From Apostichopus japonicus (Eukaryota; Echinodermata; Holothuroidea; Aspidochirotida; Stichopodidae), in the NCBI RefSeq assembly GCF_037975245.1, contig NC_092577.1:33676898-33740897 (forward strand): a stretch of 64,000 bases of DNA. The letters are read 5' to 3'. Both the position numbers and the translations under genes were made by a program. The notes beneath the pieces are model-generated. The model ran no database searches. It saw only the letters and a list, made by a program, of their open reading frames with translations, and was not told the DNA's origin. Shown piece by piece: positions 16,264 to 38,895 of this stretch. Positions within the stretch are counted from its first letter, which is position 1; the number at the start of each line of letters is the position of its first letter.

Positions 16264-16548
16264 ATATTATTAGAGAAAACCAGAGAAATAAGATATGACT
16301 CATAATTGACAAATAAGGAGTAAGTTTTACAAAATATATTGGAATTTTCGGTCCCCCTGGGACCTTCGTCAGCAATACTTGGCAGTCGAATGAGAAGTAC
16401 AAAATGATTTTGTACTTCTCATTCGACTGCCAAGTATTGCTGACGAAGGTCCCAGGGGGACCGAAAATTCCAATATATTTTGTAAAACTTACTCCTTATT
16501 TGTCAATTATGAGTCATATCTTATTTCTCTGGTTTTCTCTAATAATAT
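16264..16548. repeat. Long perfect inverted repeat (fold-back element A)
   Basis: Arms of 142 bases, 16264-16405 and 16407-16548, are reverse complements of each other with a single G at 16406 between them. By eye I find no mismatch. The arms are not simple repeat; they include ggtccccctgggacctt. Weaker complementarity extends further out, to about 16205 and 16580. The same peptide can be read from both strands, which is a consequence of the palindrome and not coding evidence. Confidence 0.92.
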
Positions 16549-16656
16549 TTTCTTTTGGAGTAAACGTGGATTTTCGTTATATTATATATTATATATATAT
16601 ATATACACATATATATATACACACATATATATATATCTATATATATATATATATAT

Positions 16657-16818
16657 GTTGATACTAGATGAGACTAGTGGAACACTAGTAGTTGTTACTC
16701 GGAGTTTCACGCGTTATAGCGATCTTCAGACAACTTCAGAGTTGTCTGAAGATCGCTATAACGCGTGAAACTCCGAGTAACAACTACTAGTGTTCCACTA
16801 GTCTCATCTATTATCAAC
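16657..16818. repeat. Long inverted repeat (fold-back element B)
   Basis: Arms of 79 bases, 16657-16735 and 16740-16818, with a 4-base loop (tcag) and one mismatch. Its sequence is unrelated to element A. (TA)n runs lie on either side. Confidence 0.92.
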
Positions 16819-16917
16819 ATATATTACGCTCTGTCCAATGGACATAGAGCACTCTGCGCCAAGATAGACGCCAACCTACTCTCTCTATATATATATATAT
16901 ATATAATAACACATTTC

Positions 16918-17044
16918 AGTGGTCGTAAACGGTCCAGCTGTTTCAGTTGTTGTTACAGATTAAACAAAATAAACTAATATAACTTATACATATTCAAGGA
17001 CTTAAAATTGGGTTCGTTCATGGGTTGCTAAAGAAATGAAATCT
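16918..17044 (+). repeat. Direct repeat, right copy
   Basis: Partner of 16110-16240; clearly similar but diverged, with several substitutions and small gaps. Confidence 0.75.
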
Positions 17045-17280
17045 CAAGAAAGGGGGAGAAAGCACCTCTATATATGGTGTTGTACTTTTCAACTGTACCC
17101 AAGATTGATATGATGGTTGAGAGGTAAGCTGGTTTTCATCGTTACCGCACTAAATATACGCCGATAAGAATGTAGGCCTACCATAGATGGTTAAAAGGTA
17201 AAGATTCAAATAATATCTTTTGAATGTGGAAAGAGATGTGAAAACTTGGTGATTTCTGACAGTACAACAAAATTTACGCT

Positions 17281-17510
17281 ACATATGAAAACAATACTGC
17301 ATATAAAAACTAACAATACATATAAAAACTAACACTACAAATAAAAACTTACACACTACATATAAAACTAACACTACATATATCAACACGTACGCTACAT
17401 TTTAAAAACTAACACTGCATATACAAACTAACGTTACACATTAAAACTTGCACTACATGTAAAAACTAACACTATATATTAAAACTAACACTACACATAT
17501 AAGATCTTAC
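17281..17510. repeat. About 22-bp AT-rich minisatellite
   Basis: Diverged tandem units of the form actacatataaaaactaac. Confidence 0.75.
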
Positions 17511-18043
17511 AGTATAGGAAGTTACAGTGTTATGCAGTGTATTTATGTATAGTGCAAGTGCTTATCAGTAGTGTTAGTTCCCCCCCCCCCCCGAAAAAAA
17601 ATCCGCTTAATGTATAGTGAATTTTCTCTTATACCAAAAATATATAATTTTGGGATTGTTTAAGTTTGTAGCATCTTTCACAATTTGTACATCTGTCTAC
17701 AGTAAATGTTATCAAAACAGTTATTGAAAGCAACAGAAGGGGAGAAATGTTTCGCAATATTTAAACTACTATAACATATCGCTAGATTTCCATATGCAAA
17801 GTGGTTTCACTGTTACCGTATTATTCCACAACGTATATGCATACCAATAATCTACGCATTCATGTGCGAGAATAAATTTGGTATACCGTGTAGCAGCCGT
17901 AATGTTGTTTCTTAATTGAAAAAAAAATAGTACACACGTAACCAATTGCTTTTTAAACAATTACGTTAACGGCCTTCCATGTCAATTTAATATAGGTGTG
18001 GTTGATGTAAAAAACGGATGCCGTTATTGAGTGACTCGGTCTT

Positions 18044-18175
18044 TATAAATGACTCAGTGACGGTGAGTTCACGCTCTCCTGACTAACTCTCTGACCAGCA
18101 GTGGTGATATTGACGTCACTGTGACGTAACGCTGACGGAAGGCACGCTCTCGAAGCAATAATTTTGTTTTACCAG
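18044..18175 (+). promoter_or_regulatory. Candidate promoter and non-coding first exon
   Basis: TATAAA at 18044, an AP-1-like TGACTCA at 18050, a CRE TGACGTCA at 18111 and TGACGTAA at 18122 precede a strong donor (ACCAG|GTAGGT at 18175/18176). No downstream coding exon was recognised, so this is a composition-based guess. Confidence 0.25.
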
Positions 18176-18179
18176 GTAG

Positions 18180-19635
18180 GTTATATCATGTTTAAAACCT
18201 TTGTCATCCACATATCCTTATTCTGTGATGACCATGAATGTTGTGTCCTGACACACGTGTGTTATATTTATAAGTTGTAAACTCGCATCTCGGAAATGTT
18301 TGCAAAAACCATTTGGTGTGAACCGTGTGATTGTCAATACGACATTGATAGCGATAAAGGAATAGACCCAACATAAATAAATAATGGAGCTTAGAAAAGA
18401 AACGTTTAGTCTACTGCAATATGAGACGACTTTTGCAGTCGTGCATTAGCGGTGAGGTTGATTTCTTTATATTTATGTACTAACACAAATAATGCGATGA
18501 CCGTGCAGTGCAATTCACTATATAGGGTTGGACAAATTTGATGAAAAAACCGTGAAAAGTCCTTAATAAATGTACCTTAAATTTAAGACCAGGATTATTT
18601 TTCAGAGCATGAATAAGAGATAGAGAGAGACTGATGTATATTATGAAAGAAATAAATAAATAAACGCTTTTATACGAAAATATAAATATGTGTTAAGGTA
18701 ACGTTTTATAAGTTATTAATAATAACAAAAATGTATATATATTTAAAGTATTGATTTATTAAAGGCTTAAATCTCATATTTTTAAAAAGAACATTTTATT
18801 CCACACATTCCTGAAAAAATTATTTCGCAGTTTCGTCTATTTATAACTTCCCCCATTTTTTTTCCACAGTGGAAGTTTCCCTCCCGTCTTATAGTATTGA
18901 AAAGACTAACGTCATTATCCATGTATAGGCTATACATGAAGTTAATGGAACAGAAAAACGCGCCTTTCTTACGACGCAAGCAAGTCAAATCTATGTTCAG
19001 GAAGTGTAACTCCCTCGGGGAATTCATGTTTTTCTTTTAACGTGCTGTCGACTGTATGATAGAGAAGGACCTTTTTTTCTTTGAATGTGTGTTAACGACA
19101 TTGGCCTCCGTTGTACACAGACACGCGAACGGTAGTTCTTGATACGGAGGCGTAGAGATTGCCTAACAATTTCATTTTATTTGATTTCTCCATATATTAT
19201 CTTTTCGAAATATATCGAGGAGGCGAGGAATATATTGATTTTATGATAGATCAGTATCTATTACAAACTGTCTGTTGATAATAAAAAAAATGGGAATAAA
19301 AAAGAAGAGAATATATACTATACATCACAGCTTGCTTCTGAAGTATAGAACTGTTTTCACGTATAGTAAAAGTACTGTAAAATGTGCTTAGGCTATGTCA
19401 ATACTGTGTCATATTGAGTGAAAGGTTTGTTCACATCTTCACAGACATCAGCAAACACACATCAGTGTAAGCCTATCTGTTGTTATAGCCTATCGTTATT
19501 TCATTCATACACTGTTATGTAACAAGGATTAAGTAAATGAATTATTTGTATAGCTAGATACCATTGCTAATGAGTGTTGTCTACACGAGACAGTTATCTT
19601 TTCTAACGTACAGTGGTTTAGTGATTTAAAACTGA
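18180..19635. other. Non-coding; no gene seen
   Basis: AT-rich sequence without convincing exons. Confidence 0.4.
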
Positions 19636-19637
19636 TT

Positions 19638-19906
19638 TTCGTTCGCATCGTGCTAAAATTCTTCGTTCGCATGGTGGTAAAATTTATTCGTTCGCATGGT
19701 GTTAACATAATTCATTCGCAAGGTGGTAACATATTTTTCATTCGCATGGTGTTAACATAATTCATTTGCATGGTGGTAACACATTTTTCATTCGCATGGT
19801 GTTAACATAGTGGTAACATATTTTTCATTTGCATTGTGGTATCATATTTTGTGATTCGCATGGGTGTTAACATACTCTAGTTTAGTCGTATGGTGCTAAC
19901 AAAAGT
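19638..19906. repeat. About 28-bp minisatellite
   Basis: Diverged tandem units of the form cattcgcatggtgttaacat. Confidence 0.8.
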
Positions 19907-19909
19907 GAT

Positions 19910-22145
19910 TTCGATTGTCATTGTTGTTGCTATATTGAACCTATTTGTGATGTTGTTACTGTGTTTTGTTGTTGATGTTGATTCTGTTTTTGTTGATGGC
20001 TTTGACGTCACCGCCGTTGTTATTTCTGACTTGCTCTTGCTAACAAAATAGTTATATGCCACGGTCCCCCATAGAGGAACAGTAACCAAAACAACAACAA
20101 CAACAACTAATACCAAAAAGGAATAATAAAAAAAAAACAATATTGCGTAATACAAATTCTGTATTCAATCATTCCACACGTACGAAAAAGGATAACAGTA
20201 AATAACAATTAATAAAGGGCACAATATAAAAATTCTCCCATATACAAGATAATGGCGACTAATATGTGAGGTTATCAAAACGAAATGCAATCTAATGTTA
20301 ATCGTTCTATAAATATGAAAATCTTCAAAATGTGAAATCAAAACTACATATATTTTCCTGCTATATAGATTCAACAAAATAGTTTACTTTTGATGTTATT
20401 GCGTACACTGTTTCGCAATACCTTTGAACTAGGCCACAAATAATAGATGAAGTCTTTACAGGCAAGTGTTCATATCATATCAAACGACACCATTCTATGC
20501 AATGCCTTAGTGCAATTGGAAGCTGTAAAGCAGTACGTACTATTTAAATTTAATATGAAATGCATTTTTTTGGGGCCTTTTATTTCGTAAAATCGTAATT
20601 CATGAGAAATTTTACCCAACCTTCTTCGAAACGGATTGGCAAATAAACTTGCCTAAACCAACTATATTGAATGATCTGCATTCACATGTCGTGTAAAAAA
20701 AAAATGGATTCAAAATTTCAACCGAAATTCAGGCAGGAAAGCTGCTTTAACTCTGTGGCTCGCCAAATGATTGTGCGACGCATTGACTCAGAATTAAAAA
20801 TATTATCAATAAATATTATCATTTTCATTTAAAACTCAATATGTTGCTTTCAAGAAAATTGTATCCATTGTAGACAAAAAAATCAAGTAGAAGTAGGTCT
20901 TGAGGTCTTGAGATCTTGAGATCTAAGGACGTAAAATTAACTTCAAGCGCATAAATCCATAGCATCGTTGGCTTGTATGACAGAGATCTTTGTCAAGAAA
21001 AACTCCACCAAAAACATCCCAGAATTATTTTTTTTCGGTTTAAGATATATATAGCTTTAATTGTCATATAATGTGAGCTGTCACTTTGAATTTCTGATGT
21101 TCCACTAGTATTTTAAACCGTTTGCTTTTTCTTTGTTTTCTCTTGACACATTTTCAAAGTAGAATATTTTCAATGATGTCATTGAAACCAATGCCATTAT
21201 AAGGTCATGTTCAAAGAAGTTCCAACATTTTAGATTCAGCATTTAAAAAGTCCGCAAAATCCGTCTTTTTTACGGAAAATATCCATCCATGATTGTTATC
21301 TATCTAGGTAAAGGAAACATAACACATTGAAGCACTTGTGGCTCGATGATGTATTATTTGCCTGGTGTGTATCATGAAACGTTAAAAATCTGAAACATCT
21401 CCTAAACGGAATTAGATCTTTGCTTGACTGTTTGGGGAAAATGTTTATGACGGCAATCTCTATCACATAGAGCAATATTTGATGGTTAAATTTGGTAAGG
21501 ATCTAATTAAATGATTACGTTCATACTTTTTACCGTTTATAATGTTTTCGTTTGTTGATAATATTTGAAACTACTTTAATCTGTTTTTAAGGCAAGTCAG
21601 GCTATCGCCCTTATAAATACTCTGAAAACAACTCATCCATAAACACACTCCAAAATAAAAAATAAATAAAAAACAATTGAAAAATTAATAACAATAGTTT
21701 AATGATAATTCCCATACACCTACAAAAATGATAATTTTTTTTTAATCAAACATTTTGTTTTTTTTATAAAAAATGACATAAAGAAATCTTCACCGACTGT
21801 TAAGACCCAATCAGTAAGGATTATTTATCAAATAAGATTGTACTTAAGAACAAGAGCAACTTTATAATTACCATATTTAGTTAATATTTTAATAAAGGAA
21901 AATTAAGGGGAAAAATGATTCATAACTAATTAATTCTAGAAAATGCTTGTCACAACATATACTCAAAACTTTAAAAAAAAAAGTTATAGCCTAGAGGAGG
22001 ATTAAATCGTTTTTCAATCATCTCAAATTTAATATAAATCATTTTGAAAGAAATGGGGGGAAACATATGAGCTACAGATCGTTCGGGTTTAAAAAAAAAA
22101 AACGTTTTTTTTAAATTTAACTTTTTTTAAATTAATTATTAAAAT
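19910..22145. other. Non-coding; no gene seen
   Basis: AT-rich. (TTG)n-like sequence at 19915-20000 produces a spurious hydrophobic open frame on the minus strand. This is the region 3' of the potassium-channel gene. Confidence 0.4.
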
Positions 22146-22150
22146 ATTAT

Positions 22151-31860
<9,710 letters not shown>

Positions 31861-32020
31861 ATTCGATTCGATTCGATTTGTTTATTTGTTATTGTTGATG
31901 AAAGAGGTAGTGTGGTTTTAGTTAGTTTTTGCTTTCAGAAAGTTACAAATAATGTACCGGTTTTGAGAGTAGATTGGATTCATATTGCGAAAACATGGAA
32001 CTTAAACTAAGTAAGTAAGT

Positions 32021-32072
32021 AAAACTTTATTGCTCCAAATAAGGAAATTAGTGTTTGGAGCAATAAAGTTTT
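32021..32072. repeat. Perfect 19-bp stem-loop
   Basis: aaaactttattgctccaaa (32021-32039) pairs with its exact reverse complement at 32054-32072 across a 14-base loop. It lies next to a gtaa repeat and could be the end of a small transposon or a fold in a transcript. Confidence 0.75.
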
Positions 32073-32976
32073 AATAAATTAAACAAAAAGCAATAAAAAA
32101 TATTTACAAATATTAAAGATAAAACAAAACCGTCATCATATATGTCATAAAGAGTTGGAAGCAGTTGCAGCTGCTGTTGTTCTTATTGTTGTGCTTATTG
32201 TTGTTGTTTATTATTGAAAGGAAGATAATTCGTACAGTGGAAATTTAAGGTAAAATTTTCAAACATTTTGGCAACAACATGCAGTTAATTGTCGATAAAA
32301 ATTCCAAAAAGGAAAATACAAAATAAGTAAATAAAATGAAAACGAATAATAGACAAAGTAACGAATAAGAAGGAGTAACACTAAATTATTAAATTTCTTA
32401 ATTGTCATTGTTTAACTTGCTCAAGTCGTTTCGTAAGATATCGAGGAACACCACAACAACTATACGTATCACCTATGTCTAAAAAAACCCGGTTTAACCC
32501 TAAGAATTTATAATAGGCCTGTATATAAAAGATGATAGGGTTGTTCTGTTTGAAATTGATTGGTTTCCGCCGATTTGGCACAGGGTCGTGGGTGGGCCTG
32601 TGGAGGCGGAGCAGTAGGAGGGGTTGTTCATCAAACGATATATAGCATGTTTTTTTTAAATCTTTTTTATGATTCTTTGGTTTGCTCTTCCGTATAAATA
32701 TGCTTATATATGTTATGATGGGAACTATGCATTCCTCGGACCGAAACGAAATAATATGACAAGGTTACTTAAAACATTCGATCTCAAAGCAAATTGATTT
32801 GAAGTACCGGTATCAACAATTTTGATTGTTCAATATAGACGATATATTTACCGTTTTATCTAACACATAACCATATCCATTTATTGATAAAGGGTTTGGT
32901 CTATGTGCTTGAATTAAGTAGATGTTTTGAGTGGTAATGGGGGAGGGGAGTGTGGGGGGGGGGGGGAGGGGGGATT

Positions 32977-33041
32977 ATATGATGATAGAGCGCCAGGGCT
33001 TGTAATCCTCAGATTACTGGTTCGAATTCCGTTCTAGCCAC
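32977..33041 (+). mobile_element. tRNA-derived SINE head (partial)
   Basis: gatagagcgcc and a perfect B-box-like ggttcgaattcc (33019-33030) resemble a tRNA with a cttgtaa anticodon loop. The acceptor and T stems do not pair, so this is not a working tRNA gene. Confidence 0.45.
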
Positions 33042-33049
33042 AGACAAAA

Positions 33050-34775
33050 AAGGTTCTTTGATCTTTTCCATAAAACATCAACGAGTGAGAAATTATCTCT
33101 TTGCTGAGTGGATGGATATAGGATGGTTAATCACTGTTTATGTGAGTAAAAAGTCACTCCTATTAAAGAGTGGTTTGAAAGCTAGTGAAGTGAGATGTTT
33201 TCAATCTTTAAGAGCTCAATTTATGGTAATTCACCGTTAGGAGGAGGTTGGACTTTTTTTCTCTCGAAAGAGTGATTATTGTGGGCACTCTTTAAATTGA
33301 CGGATTGATTATGAAGCAGGTCGTACGTATAGTTTGGTTGGGATTGGAACTCTCTTTCCCTGTTACCGATTTAGCCTTCAATTTAACAAGGGTGACCTTT
33401 GCCTTATAACAACCATTTTGAATCAGGGGCATAGGTAGACTTCTTTCTTGGGGGAGCCAAATACTTTTCTAGTAGGGGGGGGGGAGAGGCGGAGTGGGGA
33501 GGGGAGGGGGCAGAACATATTTTAAACAAATAAATCCGGAATATTTGTTCGTGGGAAATACCCCGGGGCTACCCCACATATTTGGATTGGAATGCTCCTA
33601 CATTAGAGAGTTTTGTTTTATTTATATTTAATCAATTCAAATGGAAAAGCATTTCAAGGTTGGTGAAATCAAATTTGGAAGTGTTAATAAATCTTCATAA
33701 ATGTAAACAACAGGGATAACGATTTCGTATCCCTTGTAAACCGCTTAAAATAATAGCATAAAACAAAACAGGTTATAAAAGAACATATTGAAATATCTAG
33801 CATGTGTTACAAACGTCATTCTGGTATCTGATTACACACACATGTGATTTACAATTTGACCTCGACGATACTACAATGTTTCTGTATTTGTGATGTGTGC
33901 TTGTGTGTGTTAACTATAGGCCTACTCAATCATTATGTAAGGCACATATACGCATACACACTTTAGTATATAAATATTAGAATACTATCTCTTTTTTGCA
34001 ATACATTTATGGTTAAATATACTTCTTTGGGGAACATGTAGTACTAATGTATACCAATCAAGCCACAGTCAATAACTAACCACCGCGCTGGGAACGCCCT
34101 TAATTCTCTCTCTACATATCCCGGACCCCACCCACCTCTCTCTCTCCACCCACCTCTCTCTCTCTCTGCACCTATTTGCTTTCTTTTCTTTCTTCTATAT
34201 ATTTCCATTAAAATTAATAATCAACGTTTTTTAATAGAACAGACTTGTGTACACAGTCAAATAATAAAATCATGGAAAGTCACGGTAGATACACTATATG
34301 CGTTAATTTAAGCATGTCACGTTCATGTGAAGTCGTGCTTAAGGCCTGGTGTATATATAAACAGCTGTGTATTTATGTCGGTATTACGCGACACACTGTT
34401 TATGTATACTCACGATAATATCGTCTCTTAAAGAGAATAATAAAAAGTGCAGACAATATCGATCCATTATTGATCCATTATCGATCGTCTAGAATTGATT
34501 AACGCTCTGTCGGGTTCAGAGGATTATCTTCATAAATATCATTTATTTTGGTCTATCGATCGATAAACTGACAAGAAGAAAATACAATAGATACATAAAT
34601 GAAGGAAAATATACAAATTATCATATCCGAGGGACATCTATTGTCTAATGCGTTGCGTTGGTATCGGTTCTCTTGTGTACAATAGTAACTAGTTAAACAA
34701 TGCCACGGAAGTATACGTATTATGCAATACTGGGGATAAAAAGGTGTTGTTTCCCAATGGGAATCACATAATGGT
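33050..34775. other. Non-coding; no gene seen
   Basis: G-rich patch at 33470-33510 beside a gcataggtagac sequence that recalls MITE ends; CT-rich stretch at 34110-34170. Confidence 0.4.
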
Positions 34776-34777
34776 GT

Positions 34778-34830
34778 GATATATATATATAATTATATAT
34801 ATATATATAAATTTATAGATTTATATATAT

Positions 34831-34889
<59 letters not shown>

Positions 34890-34935
34890 TATAAATTTAT
34901 ATATATATATATATATTATATATATATATATATAT
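34778..34935. repeat. (TA)n tract
   Basis: TA repeats with attat and aaattta variants. Confidence 0.9.
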
Positions 34936-35828
34936 TCTTGCCTTGTGTTATGCATATCCTATATATTTCTTAACCAGAGGATATAGAACAGAAATAGGCA
35001 GGCAAATTAACGCTGTCCATTTTATTCCCTCTTCATTGAAGTGTAATTACTTTAACCTTATACTCAATGGCCCAGTTCTCTATCCTAAAGGCACGTCTTG
35101 TCATGTTACCATTTTGATCAAATGCACCCAAAACCACAGAGAAAGTCGAATCAGTACTAGAATTTTAAATGAACATCGAGCCACATGCATTGTTGAGAAA
35201 TAAAATTAGTTAATTTTTTTTAAGCCTTAGGGGGGAAAGTATTCGCCAGTGGAATTTGTTAACAATTCACTGTAAGAATATGTGGGATGCTAGTCAGGCT
35301 ACTAGATGGGATGTGATAAAAAGCGACATGGTCAGCGAAGAGCCATGACCGCGTCCTATCAGAACCAGTTTATTTCAAATTATCGCCTTCTGATAAGGCG
35401 TAAATCAAACACTATTGGCTATATAAACATCGGATTAATATGACCCGATGTTAGCTAATATGTACAAGACAAAGAAGCGGTCGTTAACGTTATGTGTTCA
35501 ATGCTGCATATTATAATACAGAAGTGTATATACGATTTATGGTTATAATTACAGGTTTTTATTTTGGTTGAATTGATTTAAACCAGGTGGCGTGTATACT
35601 TTATAAACATACTCGACAGTATGTACGACGAGCATATCACGTCTATTGCTATAGCAGTGGTATTAATTCATTCTTTCAAAACACACGTTACTCAGAACCA
35701 ACATTTTTGGACACACAGTTTAAGTTTTCTATACCTTTAAAGACCTATACCTAAAGGCTTCACAATAATCTCATTTCAAGATATATAGTCTAAGTACATA
35801 CATGGTGTACTGATTTTATAACATAGGC

Positions 35829-36135
35829 CTATATATACATATATATATTTATGTATATGTATGTTATATATATATATCATATACATATATATGTATCATA
35901 TATATATATATGATACATATATATAACATACATATACATAAATATATATATATATTTATGTATATGTATGTTATATATATATATCATATACATATATATG
36001 TATCATATATATATATATATGATACATATATATATATAACATAGCCTACATATACATAAATATATATATATATTTATGTATATGTATGTTATATATATCA
36101 TATACATATATATATGATACATATATATAACATAC

Positions 36136-36197
<62 letters not shown>

Positions 36198-36199
36198 GT
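35829..36199. repeat. Self-complementary AT-rich tandem repeat
   Basis: A unit of about 107-118 bases, itself a near palindrome (tttatgtatatgtatgttatat ... and its reverse complement), occurs about three times, starting near 35848, 35955 and 36073, and runs into (TA)n. Confidence 0.85.
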
Positions 36200-36972
36200 A
36201 TAATCATAGAATGATTTCATTTTATGTTACCGATTGTGTTTTTCTTTAATTTAATTTCTGGAAACAGTGGTCTTTAAAATGTTTAATTTATACTTTAATT
36301 TATAATCCAAACATTTTAATGTGTGATGCATGTGTTCTGAATGAAATCCAAGACTCTCTTAAAAGGAACAGTTTTGATAAGATTTACTCATTGATTAAAT
36401 CGTTTTTAAAACACAAAATATCAAGATGTGGTTTTTTACACATTGACCTTGCAAGATGTACAACATATATTGCAAACAGTTATGTTTTTGTTACAGGAAT
36501 ATCGATTTAAAAGTCTCTCTAACGTTAAGCCTAGTTAAACTAATCCTTCTCCCGTCCTACTACAGATATGCCCGCGTACGCCTTTCTACGTCTCATGATA
36601 ATTTATTCTTTATACAAACGAATAATTGGAAATTACAATGGTACTTTCCCCACCTTCGAGGCATGCTAAAGAAAAGAGGAGGAAAAAATAGTTGGAATTC
36701 TTGAAAATGTGCTATTGCTAAGGGTAATGAGGTGAAGGGTTGTTGCGTGCGTCACCGGTACCATGACAACGCAATATATCACTCAGACGCGATGCCTTCG
36801 GTGTTGAACTTTGGCGCGCCAACTAATGAATGGATTTAGTAATTGAGTTTGCTGTAACTAAAGGCGTTCCCCCAATGTGAGTTGATTAGAGGTCACCGAA
36901 GGGTCATAACGTTATAGTGACGACTTGTGTTCTAAATCACAGCCCTTTCTTTCATCAGCCATGATCAATAAT

Positions 36973-37262
<290 letters not shown>

Positions 37263-37639
37263 TATATACATAATAATGATAATTATTAGAGGCCGAGAGA
37301 AAGACAGTAATTACATTTTTTGTTGTTATAGAAAAATAAATTACGTCAAGACTAGATTAAAGTAAATTAGGGGTAGGGGCTATACCTACAAGTGCTCATT
37401 AGAGCGAACAATCTTTGTGAGTATACAAGGTCATATCAGATTGCGACACAATGACGTGACATTTATGAAGAGTGATTTTAATCAAAGTCTGGAGCGAAAA
37501 TAAACACCAATGTAATGAATATACGTGTCGGCTTGTTTATAATATTAATAATGATATTTGATTTTTATACGCGCTATATACAGTTTGATATCGAAACTGT
37601 AACTTCGATTGAAGCAGAGTTTTTTTTTCCTGATTACCC

Positions 37640-37905
37640 TTTCGTTTCTGTTACTGTTTACAAATATGTGTGTCTGTTTATGTGTTTGTGTATGTTCCTG
37701 TTTCTGTTACTGTCTTTCGTTCTGTGTCCGTTTCTGTTACTTCCCCTGTCTGTTACTTTTTGCTGTCTGTTTCAGTATTTGTGTCTGTTTATGTATCTGT
37801 TAATATTATAAGGTCTGTTTCTGATATAGTCTGTTTCTTTTTTTCGGTGTCAGTTTCTGTTACTATATATGTTTCTATTAAAGTTATGTGTCTGTTTCTA
37901 TCTGT
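37640..37905. repeat. Degenerate tgtttctgtt-type repeat
   Basis: T-rich units (tctgtttctgttac) keep frames open without real coding content. Confidence 0.7.
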
Positions 37906-38895
37906 TTATGAGGGGGGGGGGGCTTCTTACTTTTTCAATAACAAAATCAATTCTAAAATGCCCGCTGGTATATTATTCTACGTCAGGAGTATGGACGCTG
38001 ATGTAATGACGCAAGCCTATAATGTGTTTCGTGGGTATTGCTTGTCACAAGTCTATATCTAAGTTTCAACAAATTATCCGCGTGTGTTTATGTCAGTGTC
38101 TGTAGAGCTTACACCCCCCCCCCCACCCCTTTTGTCATTCGGAAGGAAAACGTTAAGTTTGGGGATTTCTGAGACATTATGTCAAGGGAGAATCAGGACA
38201 GCGTTTTAAACATTTCCAAGATTGTATACACCTTTGCAAAAGGTCCACTTGAAATTTGAAAATTGTCAGGTGCGTGCTAGTCCTATTGTTTGAAGGTTAT
38301 GTCCTACGACGGTACCATATGCGTTTTCCCTTCGGGCGCAATTCACACCAATACCCCTCCCCTCCCCAGTTACATAAATGCACGACTACACCCCATATCT
38401 GATCTTAAAAGAGGGACAAACCTGAATCATTTGGTTCCGGTATACGGGGTAATATGTTGTTATAAATGAACGTATTAGTTTGCAGGCTAATCGATCATAC
38501 TACGCACAGGTAAATACTTATAATACAGTTCAAAAGTCCTGAATGAGATGGCGCTATGCCAGAAATTCCAGCGTCACTACAATACGGGCCCTTCAAACGC
38601 AGCTGACATATTCAGACCTGTCTTGCCAGCAGGGGTGCAATCGCCAACCTTTACTAGGCTCGCAGGGGGTGGGAGAGGGGTGGGGGGTGGTGGGAGATGA
38701 TAAGCCGTCCAGGAAAGGGTTCTTAGGTGAGGTGTGGGCCCTCCTCCTCCTTTCATAAAATGAAGCGTGCTTTAATGCAGAATATTTTGCAACTTTTGAG
38801 ACAATGTTGACGAATCTTCGACTGTCTTTGGTGTCCGCTATTTTTTTTTAAATTGTTTGCCAGAGGGAAAGTAATCACCCTAAGTTTATCCTGAG

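Noticed and set aside
16196-16661. Identical peptides encoded on opposite strands as a possible conserved gene pair
   Set aside because: Explained entirely by the 142-bp inverted repeat.
19877-20155. Minus-strand frame with a hydrophobic stretch and Thr/Ser-rich tail that looks like a single-pass protein
   Set aside because: Derived from (TTG)n-like low-complexity DNA; no splice signals or homologue recognised.
32977-33050. tRNA-Thr-like gene
   Set aside because: The B box and a cttgtaa loop are present, but the acceptor, D and T stems do not pair; better explained as a SINE head.
37515-38062. Plus-strand hydrophobic frames (SVSVSV, CVCLC)
   Set aside because: They come from the degenerate tgtttctgtt repeat in all three frames.
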